64,000 nt of DNA from Thauera aromatica_A (GTDB taxonomy: Bacteria; Pseudomonadota; Gammaproteobacteria; Burkholderiales; Rhodocyclaceae), in NCBI RefSeq assembly GCF_023093595.1, contig NZ_JALLIK010000110.1, positions 1 through 64,000 of the forward strand, in the 5' to 3' direction. Shown here piece after piece: positions 17,775 to 26,631 of the stretch (its first letter is position 1; every line of letters starts with the position of its first letter). A program made the translations under genes and the position numbers. The notes under the pieces are model-generated. The model was given only the letters and a program-made list of their open reading frames with translations. It did no database searches and was not told the DNA's origin.

Positions 17775-19118
17775 TCACTCCTCCTTCATCGACGCCGCGA
17801 GGCGTTTGGTCAGCGGGTTGAGCAGGTAGGTCAGCATCGAGCGTTCGCCGGTCTTGATGATCACTTCGGCGGGCATTCCAGGCTGCATGCGGCGCTTGCC
17901 GAGCACTTCCATCCCTTCGGGGGTGACCTTGACGCGGGCGAGGTAGTAGGCGATCTGGCCGTTGCCAACCTGCTCGGTGAGCAGATCGCTCGACAGCGAG
18001 ACGATCTCGCCCTCGACGACCAGTTGCGGCGAATGCGCGAAGGCGTTGAAGCGAATGTCTGTCTTCAGCCCGGTGCGCACCTTGTCGATGAGGTGGGGTT
18101 CGATCTTCGCTTCGAGCAGCAGCGGTTCGTCCTCGGGCACGATGTCCATCAGCTTCTGCCCGGCCTGGATCACGCCGCCCACCGTCTGTACGGCGAGGCC
18201 GATGGCCTGGCCCGAGGCCGGTGCGCGGATTTCGGTGCGTTCGAGGTCGGCGTGCACGGCGATGAGCTTTTCGGCATCGGACTGGACTTCGCGCAGCACG
18301 TTGCCGAGTTCGGTTTCGACTTCCTTGCGGTATTCCTGCTGGCGGGCGATGGCCTGCTGGCGCAGCTCGGCGATCGCGCGCCGGGCGCGCAGGGTGTTGC
18401 CGGTCAGTTCGGCGATGGTGGCCTCGGCTTCGGCCACCTGGCGTTCGAGTTCGAGCTGGCGGTTGCGCGGGGCATAGCCTTCGGCGACCAGGCCGCGAGT
18501 GTGCTCGAGTTCCTCCTGCAACAGGGCGAGCTGGCTGCGACGCGGGCCGAGCATGCCGTCGTAGGTCTGGAGCAGCGCTTCCTGGCCGTGGATGCTTTCC
18601 TCGATGCCTTGCAGCGCGGCGTGCAGGGCGGCGCGGCGCGACTGGAACAGCTGGCGCTGGGTTTCCATCTGCACCCGGATCAACGGGTCGGAGGCGGCTT
18701 CGAGCAGATCGGGGTGGAAGGCGACCGCCTCGGCATCGGCCTGCTCGGCGGTCAGGCGGCCCTGCATCGCACGCAGGCCGAGGTAGCGCTGGCGCACGGA
18801 TTCGTAGTTGGCGCGGGCGGTGGCGGCGTCGAGTTCGATCAGCGCCTGGCCTTCGTGCACGAGCTCGCCTTCGCGCACCAGCACCGCTTTGATGATGCCG
18901 CCGGAGAGGTGCTGCACGGCCTTGCGCTTGGTGTCGACCATGACCGTGCCCTGGGCGGGCACGCCTTCGTCGAGCGGGGCAAAGGCGGCCCACAGCAGAA
19001 AGCCGCCGAAACCCAGGCCCAGCGCCCACAGGCCGACGCGCGCGGCACGGCCGGTGTCGGCGGGCGGAGCGCCGTTCTTGGGGGCAACCGGGGAGAGGTT
19101 GAAGTCGGAAGTAGCCAT
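17775..19118 (-). CDS. HlyD-family periplasmic adaptor of type I secretion
   Basis: The 447-residue protein has a cytoplasmic N-terminus, one membrane span (about 27-46, VGLWALGLGFGGFLLWAAFAP), the conserved VDTKRKAVQHLSGGII strand, a long coiled-coil hairpin (about 150-285) and the C-terminal beta-barrel with the family signature RMQPGMPAEVIIKTGERSML. These are features of the PrtE/HlyD subfamily, which bridges the inner membrane ABC exporter and TolC. Length is typical (about 440). It lies 71 nt downstream of the second ABC gene and directly upstream of tolC. The likely cargo is the large surface protein at 1322-5554, by gene context. Confidence 0.93.
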   Translation of the reverse strand: MATSDFNLSPVAPKNGAPPADTGRAARVGLWALGLGFGGFLLWAAFAPLDEGVPAQGTVMVDTKRKAVQHLSGGIIKAVLVREGELVHEGQALIELDAATARANYESVRQRYLGLRAMQGRLTAEQADAEAVAFHPDLLEAASDPLIRVQMETQRQLFQSRRAALHAALQGIEESIHGQEALLQTYDGMLGPRRSQLALLQEELEHTRGLVAEGYAPRNRQLELERQVAEAEATIAELTGNTLRARRAIAELRQQAIARQQEYRKEVETELGNVLREVQSDAEKLIAVHADLERTEIRAPASGQAIGLAVQTVGGVIQAGQKLMDIVPEDEPLLLEAKIEPHLIDKVRTGLKTDIRFNAFAHSPQLVVEGEIVSLSSDLLTEQVGNGQIAYYLARVKVTPEGMEVLGKRRMQPGMPAEVIIKTGERSMLTYLLNPLTKRLAASMKEE

Positions 19119-19189
19119 GTCGGTATCCAGCAGAAATCGGTTCGAAAGTCGGTCGGTGCCTCGGGGCGCGGGCGGGAATCAGGCGGAAG

Positions 19190-20935
19190 TCAGGCGGGGA
19201 CGGCGGCCGGCGGGGCGGCGGGGGGCGTGGTGACCGAAGGCGCGGCCGGACGTGCTGCCTGCAGCTGGGCGAGCACCGCGTCGCGCGCGCCCTGCACCTG
19301 CACCCGGCCATCGCGCAGCACCACCAGTTGGTCGGCCACCGCCACCGCCCCCGGGCGGTGGGTGATCAGGAACACCGTGCGACCCTTGGCTTTGAGTTCG
19401 CGCACGGCCTGCATCAGCGCGGCCTCGCCGACGTCGTCGAGGTTGGCGTTGGGTTCATCGAGCACGATCAGCGCCGGGTCGCCGTAGATCGCGCGCGCCA
19501 GGCCGACGCGTTGGCGCTGGCCGCCCGACAGCAGGCCGCCGGCCTCACCCATCGGCGTGTCGTAGCCCTTCGGGAAGCGCAGGATCATGTCGTGGAGGCC
19601 GGCACTGCGCGCGGCGGCGATGACCTTGTCCGAGTCGATCTCGGCAAAGCGGGCGATGTTCTCGGCGATGGTGCCGTCGAACAGTTCGATGTCCTGCGGC
19701 AGATAGCCCAGGTAGGGGCCGAGTTCGGCACGGCTCCAGCCGGCGAGCGGCTGGCCGGCGAGCAGCACCTCGCCGGCGACGTCGGGCCAGATGCCCATCA
19801 GGACCCGCGCCAGGGTGGATTTGCCCGAGCCCGAGGGGCCCAGTACCACGGTGACGGTGCCCGGCGTGGCCTCGAGGCTGAGCCCCTTGAGGATGGGCTC
19901 GGCCCGGCCCGGCGCGCTGGCGAGCACGTCGCGCAGCACCACGGCGCCGGTCGGCGGCACACGGCTCAAGGCCGGGTCGCGCTCGGGATGAGCCTGCAGC
20001 AGTTGTTCCAGGCGGAGGAAGGCGCTGCGGGCACCGATGAAGCTGCGCCAGGTGTTCACCATCTGGTCGATCGGCGCCAGGGCACGGGTCATCAGCACGT
20101 TGGCGGCGATCATGCCGCCGGCGGTGAGCTGGCCGTCGATCACCAGCAAGGCTCCCGCCCCCAGCGCGAAGGATTGCTGGCAGTAGCGCACCCATTTGCT
20201 GATCGCGGTGATGCGATGGCTGAGCGCCTGCGTGGCGCCTTGGCGCTCCATGTAGGCGGCATGGCGTTGCGCCCAGCGCTGGCGCAGGCCAGCCAGCATG
20301 CCCATCGATTCGACCACTTCGGCGTTGCGCAGCTTGCTTTGCAGGTACAGATTGACCTCGAGCGCGGCCTTGGAGGCTTCTTCCGCCGGGGCAATCGTGC
20401 GCCGGTGGCCGAACCAGGCGAGCGCCGCCTGCACCAGCGCGAAGCCGATCGAGACCCAGCCGAGGAAGGGGTGGAGGAAGAACAGCACGCCGATGTAGAT
20501 CGGCGCCCAGGGCGCATCGAAGAAGGCGAAGATGCCGTTGCCGGTGAGGAACTGGCGCACTTCGGTCAGGTCGTTGAAGGCGCGCTGCGCCGGGGCGCCG
20601 GACTGGCTGAGGTTGGCCTCGAAGCTGGCGTTGAACACGCGCGTGCTGAGCACCGCGTCGAGCCGCACTCCGGCGCGCACCAGCAGCCGCGAGCGCGACC
20701 ATTCGGCGAAGGCCATCACCGCGAAGAAGAACAGCGTGATCAGCGACACCACCAGCAGGGTCAGCTCGCTGCGGCTGACCAGCACCCGGTCGTAGACCTG
20801 CAGCATGTAGAGGGTGGGCGCCAGCATCAGCACGTTGGCCACCATGCTGAACAGGCCCACGATGAGGAATTCGCGCCTGAACGCGTACAAGGTGGCGGCA
20901 AGCTCGCTGCGCGCGAAGAAACCGGTGGATGCCAT
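19190..20935 (-). CDS. Type I secretion ABC exporter, PrtD-like (second copy)
   Basis: The start MASTGFFARSELAATLYAF at 20935 is preferred over a longer upstream frame that overlaps the previous gene. The 581-residue protein joins a six-span exporter domain (about 15-310; MLAPTLYMLQVYDRVL and FAFFDAPWAPIYIGVLF are diagnostic of PrtD-type exporters) to an ABC domain. That domain has Walker A GPSGSGKST (about 365), signature LSGGQRQRVGLARA, Walker B LIVLDEPNANLD and H-loop LITHRP. All catalytic motifs are intact. PrtD-like exporters secrete RTX proteases, lipases and S-layer proteins. It lies 34 nt downstream of a paralogous ABC gene; the two could form a heterodimer. Confidence 0.92.
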   Translation of the reverse strand: MASTGFFARSELAATLYAFRREFLIVGLFSMVANVLMLAPTLYMLQVYDRVLVSRSELTLLVVSLITLFFFAVMAFAEWSRSRLLVRAGVRLDAVLSTRVFNASFEANLSQSGAPAQRAFNDLTEVRQFLTGNGIFAFFDAPWAPIYIGVLFFLHPFLGWVSIGFALVQAALAWFGHRRTIAPAEEASKAALEVNLYLQSKLRNAEVVESMGMLAGLRQRWAQRHAAYMERQGATQALSHRITAISKWVRYCQQSFALGAGALLVIDGQLTAGGMIAANVLMTRALAPIDQMVNTWRSFIGARSAFLRLEQLLQAHPERDPALSRVPPTGAVVLRDVLASAPGRAEPILKGLSLEATPGTVTVVLGPSGSGKSTLARVLMGIWPDVAGEVLLAGQPLAGWSRAELGPYLGYLPQDIELFDGTIAENIARFAEIDSDKVIAAARSAGLHDMILRFPKGYDTPMGEAGGLLSGGQRQRVGLARAIYGDPALIVLDEPNANLDDVGEAALMQAVRELKAKGRTVFLITHRPGAVAVADQLVVLRDGRVQVQGARDAVLAQLQAARPAAPSVTTPPAAPPAAVPA

Positions 20936-20969
20936 GGTTGTTCCGATCAGATCATGGGTGAGGCGGCGT

Positions 20970-22733
20970 TCAGCGCGCCGCGGCCACGGCCGGCGCGGCG
21001 CCGGTCGCGGGCGGGCGGGCGCCCTGTGCCTGTTGTGCGGCTTGCTGGGAGGCCTGGTTGAGCGCGGCCAGCACCTGGTCGCGCGGGCCGAAAGCCTGTT
21101 GCGCGCCATCGCGCAACACCAGCATCTTGTCGGCCACCGCCAGCACGCTGGTGCGGTGGGTCATCACCACGAAGGTGGTGCCGCGCGCCTTCAACCGGGC
21201 GATGGCCTGCGCCAGCGCGGCGTCGCCGGCGTCGTCGAGGCTGGAGTTGGGTTCGTCGAGCACCACGAACACCGGCTCGCCGTACAGCGCGCGCGCCAAG
21301 GCGACGCGCTGGCGCTGGCCGCCGGACAGGATGGCGCCGTCGCGTCCCACCGGGCTGTCGTAACCCTGCGGCAGCGACAGGATGAATTCGTGCAGGCCGA
21401 CTGCGCGTGCCGCCGCATGCACCTTGTCGAGATCGACCTCGCCGAAGCGGGCGATGTTCTCGGCCAGGGTGCCGTCGAGCAGTTCCACGCCCTGCGGCAG
21501 ATAACCGAGATGAGGACCGAGCTCGAGCTTGTCCCAAGCGAAGACGTCGGCACCGTCGAGGCGCACCTTGCCGCTGTTGGTGGGCCACAGCCCTACCAAC
21601 AGCCGCGCCAGCGTGGTCTTGCCGGAAGCCGACGGTCCGACCACCGCGAGCACTTCACCCGGCTGCAGACCGAAAGCGACGCCGCGCAGGATGGGGGCGT
21701 TGCTGCCGGGCGCGGCGGCGATGAGATTGTCGACGCTGACGATGCCGCGCGGCGCCGGCAGCGCCATCGCCGGCGGGCGTGGCTGGATCTGCGCCAGCAG
21801 CTTGTCCAGCCGGCGCCAGGCGTCGCGCACGTTCACCACCGCGCGCCACTGGCTCACCATCTGCACCAGCGGCGCCAGCATGCGCCCGCCCAGCACCGAA
21901 GCGACGATCATCATCCCCGGGCCGCCGGCGAGCGCGTCTTCCAGAATCAGCCAGCCGCCCAGACCGAGCAGCAGCGAGCCGATCGTGGTCTGGACGAACT
22001 TGCTCCCGGCCTGGAAGGCGCCCGCCTTGTCCGAGGCCTCGGCCTGCAGGCCGAGGAATTCATGCTGCTTTTCCATCCAGCGCCGGTGGATGTGATGCAG
22101 CATGCCCATCGCCTCGATCACCTCGGCGTTGCGCAGCGAGCCGTCGGCATATTGCTGGGCGCCGATGGCCGCGCGGTTGGCCTCGATCAGCGGCGGATTG
22201 GTGCTGCGTTCGTTGAGCCAGGCAAGGACGACCTGCACCACCGCGCCGGCGACCGCCGTCCACCCCAGCACGGGGCTGGCGAGGAACAGGATCACCATGA
22301 ACACCAGCGAAATCGGCGACTCCATCACCGCGCCCAGCACCGGATGGGGCAGAAAGTCGCGCACCGTGCGAAAGTCGTTCATCGGCTGCACGGTGGGCGC
22401 CCCCGAGCGGCGCAGGTTGGATTCGTACAGCGCCTGAAAGATGCGCGGCGCCATCCGCTGGTCGAGCAGCTGTCCGGCCTCGCGCATCGTCTCGGAGCGC
22501 GCCCAATCCAGCACTTCCATGACGATGAAGGCGAGCACCACCAGCAGGGTCAGCATCGCCAGGGTGATATGGCTGCGGCTATCCACCACGCGGCCGTACA
22601 CTTCGAACATGTAGGCGGTCGGCGCCAGCACCAGCAAGGCGCCGATGAGGGCGAAGCGGAACGCGCGCCAGTAATGGGGCTTGAAGGCCAGCACGGCCTC
22701 GCGCAGTTCGGACGGGGTCTTGTCGGGATTCAT
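20970..22733 (-). CDS. Type I secretion ABC exporter, PrtD-like (first copy)
   Basis: The 587-residue protein has the same layout as its downstream neighbour: an exporter membrane domain (about 20-310; LVLAPTAYMFEVYGRVVDSR) and an ABC domain. That domain has Walker A GPSASGKTT (about 366), signature LSGGQRQRVALARA (about 468), Walker B VVLDEPNSSLD and H-loop VMTHR. An Ala/Gln/Pro-rich tail follows the ATPase. Both ABC subunits look catalytically complete. The start codon overlaps the stop of the TnpB-like gene by 4 nt (ATGA), so the two are translationally coupled. The sequence differs enough from the second copy to be an old duplication. Confidence 0.92.
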   Translation of the reverse strand: MNPDKTPSELREAVLAFKPHYWRAFRFALIGALLVLAPTAYMFEVYGRVVDSRSHITLAMLTLLVVLAFIVMEVLDWARSETMREAGQLLDQRMAPRIFQALYESNLRRSGAPTVQPMNDFRTVRDFLPHPVLGAVMESPISLVFMVILFLASPVLGWTAVAGAVVQVVLAWLNERSTNPPLIEANRAAIGAQQYADGSLRNAEVIEAMGMLHHIHRRWMEKQHEFLGLQAEASDKAGAFQAGSKFVQTTIGSLLLGLGGWLILEDALAGGPGMMIVASVLGGRMLAPLVQMVSQWRAVVNVRDAWRRLDKLLAQIQPRPPAMALPAPRGIVSVDNLIAAAPGSNAPILRGVAFGLQPGEVLAVVGPSASGKTTLARLLVGLWPTNSGKVRLDGADVFAWDKLELGPHLGYLPQGVELLDGTLAENIARFGEVDLDKVHAAARAVGLHEFILSLPQGYDSPVGRDGAILSGGQRQRVALARALYGEPVFVVLDEPNSSLDDAGDAALAQAIARLKARGTTFVVMTHRTSVLAVADKMLVLRDGAQQAFGPRDQVLAALNQASQQAAQQAQGARPPATGAAPAVAAAR

Positions 22734-23332
22734 GCGGTGGCTTCAACCATGAGGTATTCGGGAATTTCGTCGGCGGTTTCGGTGGGCGCGGCAGCAGTGT
22801 CGGGGTCGGCCTCGGCAAACCAGAACGCCAGTTCGAAACCGCCGTCGGCCCGCCGCGACAGCACGATTTCGCGCAGCTTCTGCTCGTGGAAGGCCTGCTC
22901 ATCCTCGGGACGCAGCGCAAGCTGGAAGCGCATCCGCCCGTCGAGCGTATACATCGACACTTGCCCGGCCTTGAGGCTCAGGGTGTGGCGGTCGAAATAC
23001 ACCGGGCAGTTGTCGGCGAAACGCAGCAGGGGCAAGGGGCGCTCGCCCAGGCGGGCGACGTTGAACGGGCTCTTCGGGTGCTGATACACCAGCCGGCTGG
23101 TGCGGCACACCGAGTAGATCGCGTTGCACACCATCTGCGAGCCGATCTCCGGGAACTGCTCGCGCAGGCTCTTGTAAGTCATGTGGTGCAGCGCCACCCG
23201 GTTCCAGCAGCGGGTGGTGCGCACCACCGGCGCCAGCGCGTTGCACAGCCGCGCGAACACAGCCTGCAGGGCGAGCAGGCGGGCTTTCTGGTCGGGCGAG
23301 GTGTCGAGCCGGAGGCGGAGCTGGGTAGGCAT
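22730..23332 (-). CDS. TnpB/IS605 OrfB N-terminal-domain-like protein heading the secretion operon
   Basis: This 200-residue protein has no signal peptide. Residues about 15-85 (LLALQAVFARLCNALAPVV, HHMTYKSLREQFPEIGSQM, then VCNAIYSVCRTSRLVY) and about 109-172 (CPVYFDRHTLSLK, QVSMYTLDGRMRFQL, LREIVLSRRADGGFELAFWF) follow, block by block, the N-terminal wedge/REC part of TnpB proteins of IS200/IS605-type elements. TnpBs carry motifs such as H-L-x-Y-x-x-x-R-x-x-F-x-x-x-x-Q-M and Y-D-x-R-x-L-S followed by V-S-L-x-T-L-x-G-R. Everything after that is missing: no RuvC Asp/Glu motifs and no CPxCG zinc finger. The gene leads the type I secretion operon behind a good promoter and overlaps the ABC exporter start by 4 nt, so it is expressed rather than debris. 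Function unknown: nucleic-acid binding regulator or repurposed fold. Confidence 0.6.
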   Translation of the reverse strand: MPTQLRLRLDTSPDQKARLLALQAVFARLCNALAPVVRTTRCWNRVALHHMTYKSLREQFPEIGSQMVCNAIYSVCRTSRLVYQHPKSPFNVARLGERPLPLLRFADNCPVYFDRHTLSLKAGQVSMYTLDGRMRFQLALRPEDEQAFHEQKLREIVLSRRADGGFELAFWFAEADPDTAAAPTETADEIPEYLMVEATA

Positions 23333-23366
23333 GTGGGGCGCGATTGTACAGCAAGTCCTATATGAA

Positions 23367-23395
23367 ATTTTAAAAGAGATTTACACCTTGCTCAA
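23367..23395 (-). promoter_or_regulatory. Sigma-70 promoter of the type I secretion operon
   Basis: On the minus strand TTGAGC (23395-23390), a 17-nt spacer and TAAAAT (23372-23367) lie in the only AT-rich patch of the divergent gap. Predicted start is near 23360, giving a leader of about 28 nt without a visible Shine-Dalgarno sequence before the first ATG (23332). Confidence 0.6.
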
Positions 23396-23454
23396 ACCCG
23401 CACCGTGCAAGCGCTCCACCCGGGATGAGTGGATGCCGCATTGCACCATGGGCA

Positions 23455-23482
23455 TCGACTTCGCCCGCCGTGATGCGATAAT
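23455..23482 (+). promoter_or_regulatory. Candidate promoter of the gmd-rmd operon
   Basis: TCGACT (23455-23460), a 16-nt spacer and GATAAT (23477-23482) give a plausible sigma-70 promoter divergent from that of the secretion operon. The predicted start is about 46 nt before the gmd GTG. Confidence 0.45.
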
Positions 23483-23534
23483 CCGGCGCTAATTTCCTGC
23501 AATCGAACGGGGATGACCCGAAACGAGGTTTTGT

Positions 23535-24572
23535 GTGAGCACGTCTGCAATCGTCACCGGCATCACCGGACAGGATGGTGCCTATCTGGCCGAACTACTG
23601 CTGGACAAGGGGTACACGGTGTTCGGCACCTACCGTCGCACCAGCTCGGTCAATTTCTGGCGCCTCGAAGAGTTGGGCATTGCCAGCCATCCGAACCTGA
23701 AGCTGGTGGAATACGACCTGACCGACCTCTCTGCCAGCATCCGCCTGCTACAGACGACGGGCGCGACCGAGGTGTATAACCTGGCGGCACAGAGCTTCGT
23801 GGGCGTCTCGTTCGACCAGCCCATCACCACGGGCGAAATCACCGGCCTGGGGGTAGTCAACCTGCTCGAAGCGATCCGCATCGTCAATCCGCAGGTGCGC
23901 TTCTATCAGGCGTCGACATCCGAAATGTTCGGCAAGGTGCAGCGCATTCCGCAGACCGAAGACACGCCCTTCTATCCGCGCAGCCCCTACGGCGTCGCCA
24001 AGCTGTACGCGCACTGGATGACGATCAACTATCGGGAAAGCTACGGCATCTTTGCCACGAGCGGCATCCTGTTCAACCACGAGTCGCCGCTGCGCGGCCG
24101 CGAGTTTCTGACCCGCAAGGTGACCGACAGCCTGGCCAGGATCAGGCTGGGCAAGCTGGATGTGGTCGAACTGGGCAACCTCGATGCCAGACGAGACTGG
24201 GGCTATGCCAGAGAATATGTCGAGGGGATGTGGCGGATGGTGCAGGCCGACAACCCTGACACCTACGTGCTGGCCACCAAGCGCACCGAGACGGTGCGCG
24301 ATTTCGTCACCCTGGCGGGCAAGGCCGTCGGCTACGACCTGCAATGGGAAGGCCGCGAAGACAAGGAAGTCGGCATCGACCGCCTGTCGGGCCGGACGCT
24401 GGTGCGGGTGAATCCCAAGTTCTACCGCCCGGCCGAAGTCGACCTGCTGATCGGCGACCCGGAAAAGGCGAAGCGCGAGCTAGGCTGGGCGCCGCAGACC
24501 ACGCTGGAGCAGCTCTGCCAGATGATGGTGGAGGCGGACATCCGCCGTAATGAACACGGCTTCTCGTTCTGA
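23535..24572 (+). CDS. gmd: GDP-mannose 4,6-dehydratase
   Basis: This 345-residue enzyme converts GDP-D-mannose to GDP-4-keto-6-deoxy-D-mannose. It has the extended-SDR nucleotide motif VTGITGQDGAYLAELLL at the N-terminus, the catalytic STSEMFG and SPYGVAKLYAHW (Tyr-x3-Lys), and the GMD-specific NHESPLRG and RRDWGYAREYVEGMW. Length and motifs are typical. GTG 23535 is the start, with GAGG about 8 nt upstream. It is the first gene of a gmd-rmd-GT-GT operon. It supplies the activated sugar for the glycan exported by Wzm/Wzt. Confidence 0.96.
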   Translation: MSTSAIVTGITGQDGAYLAELLLDKGYTVFGTYRRTSSVNFWRLEELGIASHPNLKLVEYDLTDLSASIRLLQTTGATEVYNLAAQSFVGVSFDQPITTGEITGLGVVNLLEAIRIVNPQVRFYQASTSEMFGKVQRIPQTEDTPFYPRSPYGVAKLYAHWMTINYRESYGIFATSGILFNHESPLRGREFLTRKVTDSLARIRLGKLDVVELGNLDARRDWGYAREYVEGMWRMVQADNPDTYVLATKRTETVRDFVTLAGKAVGYDLQWEGREDKEVGIDRLSGRTLVRVNPKFYRPAEVDLLIGDPEKAKRELGWAPQTTLEQLCQMMVEADIRRNEHGFSF

Positions 24573-24581
24573 CGCGCGACG

Positions 24582-25466
24582 ATGAAGCGCGCGCTGATCA
24601 CCGGGATCAAGGGTTTCACCGGCCGCTACCTCGCCGCCGAGCTTGAACGGTGCGGCTGGGAGGTGTGGGGCATCGGTTTCCATGCAGAGACAGGTGATAC
24701 CCGGTATCGGTGTGTGGACCTCGCAGACGCGGCGGGGCTCGAAGCGGCGGTTGCGGAAATCCAACCCGATGCAGTGGTACACCTTGCCGCCATTGCCTTT
24801 GTCGGCCACGGCGAGCCGGAAGCCTTCTACCAGGTCAATCTGATCGGCACACGCACGCTGCTGGCCGCGCTGGCCGCATGCGACAAGACCCCCGAATGCG
24901 TGCTGCTGGCCAGCAGCGCCAACGTGTACGGCAACACGACCGGAGGCGTCCTCAACGAGTCGACTCCGCCCAACCCGGCCAACGACTATGCAGTGAGCAA
25001 GCTGGCGATGGAATACATGGCCCGGCTGTGGATGGACAAGCTGCCGATCGTGATTGCGCGGCCGTTCAACTACACCGGCGCGGGGCAGGCGGAGTCCTTC
25101 TTGCTGCCGAAGATCGTGGCGCATTTCCGCCGCCAGACAAAGGTGATCGAACTGGGCAACCTGGATATCTGGCGCGATTTTTCAGACGTGCGCGCTGTAG
25201 CTATGGCTTATCGCCGCCTGCTGGAAACACGGCCGGCGGGTGAGACAGTGAATGTGTGCTCGGGCCAGACGCATTCCCTACGCGAGGTGATCGCAATGGC
25301 AGAAGATATCAGCGGGCGCAGTATTCAGGTGCAGGTGAACCCCGCTTTTGTCCGTGCCAGCGAAGTGAAGACCCTGTGCGGCGATGCATCGAAGTTGCGT
25401 GCCCTCGTCGGCGAGTGGCATACGCCTCCACTCGAAGAGACGCTGCGGTGGATGCTGGAGAAATGA
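24582..25466 (+). CDS. rmd: GDP-4-keto-6-deoxy-D-mannose reductase (GDP-D-rhamnose synthesis)
   Basis: The 294-residue SDR protein has the NAD(P)-binding motif ITGIKGFTGRYLAAEL, NVYGNT, the catalytic YAVSKLAMEYMA (Tyr-x3-Lys), RPFNYTGAGQ and RDFSDVRAVAMAY. These match Rmd, which reduces the Gmd product to GDP-D-rhamnose. The alternative, Fcl (GDP-fucose synthase), is longer and has different catalytic surroundings. GDP-talose synthases are harder to exclude. It starts 9 nt after gmd. With gmd it predicts a D-rhamnose-containing polymer, as in the A-band polysaccharide of Pseudomonas aeruginosa. Confidence 0.87.
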   Translation: MKRALITGIKGFTGRYLAAELERCGWEVWGIGFHAETGDTRYRCVDLADAAGLEAAVAEIQPDAVVHLAAIAFVGHGEPEAFYQVNLIGTRTLLAALAACDKTPECVLLASSANVYGNTTGGVLNESTPPNPANDYAVSKLAMEYMARLWMDKLPIVIARPFNYTGAGQAESFLLPKIVAHFRRQTKVIELGNLDIWRDFSDVRAVAMAYRRLLETRPAGETVNVCSGQTHSLREVIAMAEDISGRSIQVQVNPAFVRASEVKTLCGDASKLRALVGEWHTPPLEETLRWMLEK

Positions 25467-25467
25467 C

Positions 25468-26628
25468 TTGAAGGTCATCCTGTCGATCGATGCCGTGCGC
25501 TTCCCACTGACGGGGATCGGTCGCTACACCTACGAACTGGCACGTCAGCTGCCGGATGAAGTGCCCGGGCTCGATCTGCAGTTCATGGCAGGGCACCGTT
25601 TCGTGCCGCGGTTACCCACCGAGAAGGCGTTCTCGAATCCAGCGCAGGGCCGATCGCTTGCCGTTCGCGTGCGGCAACGCTTGCAGAACAGCCCTGCCAT
25701 CGTTTCGGCGCATCGCGTATGGCTGTCGCGGCGACAATCGCATAGCCTAAAAGAGCACAACGAGGCGATCTTCCACGGCCCGCAGTTTTATCTGCCGCGG
25801 TTTGACGGCAAAAGCGTGGTGACGATTCACGATTTGTCGGTATTTACCTGGGCACACTGCCACCCCGGCGGGCGGGCGCGGATGATGCGGCAAGAGATCG
25901 TCAAGTCGGTGAGTCGGGCATCGATGGTGCTGACGGATTCTGAGTTCACACGACAGGAACTGGTCGCATTCTTTTCGCTGCCGCCCGAACGCGTGCGCGC
26001 CATCCCGCTGGCCAGTGCAGCGTGCTTCAGACCCCGCCTCCCCACCGAACTCGATGCGGTACTGCCCCGATTGGGCTTGCGTCCAGGGAATTATTGCCTC
26101 TACTCCGGCACAATCGAACCGCGCAAGAATCTCGGGGCATTGCTCGATGCCTACCAACGCCTACCCACCTCACTACGGCACCGCCTTCCTTTGGTTCTAT
26201 GTGGCTATCAGGGCTGGCAGAGCGCCGATCTGCATGCGCGTATACAGAAGGCGGCCGGCGAAGGCTGGGTCCGCTATCTCGGTTATGTCTCCGGCGCGGA
26301 ACTGCCCCATGTGTTCGCGGGCGCCCGCCTTTTCGCTTTTCCTTCCGTGTACGAAGGGTTTGGGCTGCCTGTCCTCGAAGCCATGGCATCGGGCGTACCG
26401 GTCGTGTGCTCGAACAGTTCTTCCCTACCCGAAGTCGCCGGCGATGCGGCACTGATGTGCGCTCCACATAACGTCGATACGCTCACCGATCTGCTACGCC
26501 AGGGCCTGGAGGACGAAGGGTGGCGCAGCGAGGCGCAGCGTAAAGGATTGGCCCAGGCGGCACGTTTCAGTTGGGCGCAGTGCGCCCGGAAAACGGGCGC
26601 GGCCTATCGCGCTGTTCGGAGCGACTGA
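25468..26628 (+). CDS. GT4-family glycosyltransferase (WbpY-like position)
   Basis: The start is a TTG at 25468, one base after the rmd stop, with GGAG 7 nt upstream. The product has 386 residues and begins LKVILSIDAVRFPLTGIGRYTYEL, the classic GT4 donor-lobe opening (G-I-G-R-Y). Later motifs are YSGTIEPRKNLGALLDAY and the E-x7-E block FPSVYEGFGLPVLEAMASG. It probably transfers a D-rhamnosyl or mannosyl residue from the GDP-sugar made by the two preceding genes. In A-band loci, rmd and gmd are likewise linked to WbpX/Y/Z transferases, so a similar role is inferred. Linkage cannot be determined. Confidence 0.87.
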   Translation: MKVILSIDAVRFPLTGIGRYTYELARQLPDEVPGLDLQFMAGHRFVPRLPTEKAFSNPAQGRSLAVRVRQRLQNSPAIVSAHRVWLSRRQSHSLKEHNEAIFHGPQFYLPRFDGKSVVTIHDLSVFTWAHCHPGGRARMMRQEIVKSVSRASMVLTDSEFTRQELVAFFSLPPERVRAIPLASAACFRPRLPTELDAVLPRLGLRPGNYCLYSGTIEPRKNLGALLDAYQRLPTSLRHRLPLVLCGYQGWQSADLHARIQKAAGEGWVRYLGYVSGAELPHVFAGARLFAFPSVYEGFGLPVLEAMASGVPVVCSNSSSLPEVAGDAALMCAPHNVDTLTDLLRQGLEDEGWRSEAQRKGLAQAARFSWAQCARKTGAAYRAVRSD

Positions 26629-26631
26629 AAG

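Noticed and set aside
18024..23084. Long plus-strand open frames opposite the type I secretion genes
   Set aside because: High-GC third-position shadows of the real minus-strand genes; their sequences show no recognisable domain.
22600..23400. A guide (omega) RNA for the TnpB-like protein
   Set aside because: The region after the gene is ABC exporter coding sequence, no IS605-type ends were found, and the protein lacks the nuclease half; nothing in the sequence supports a guide RNA.
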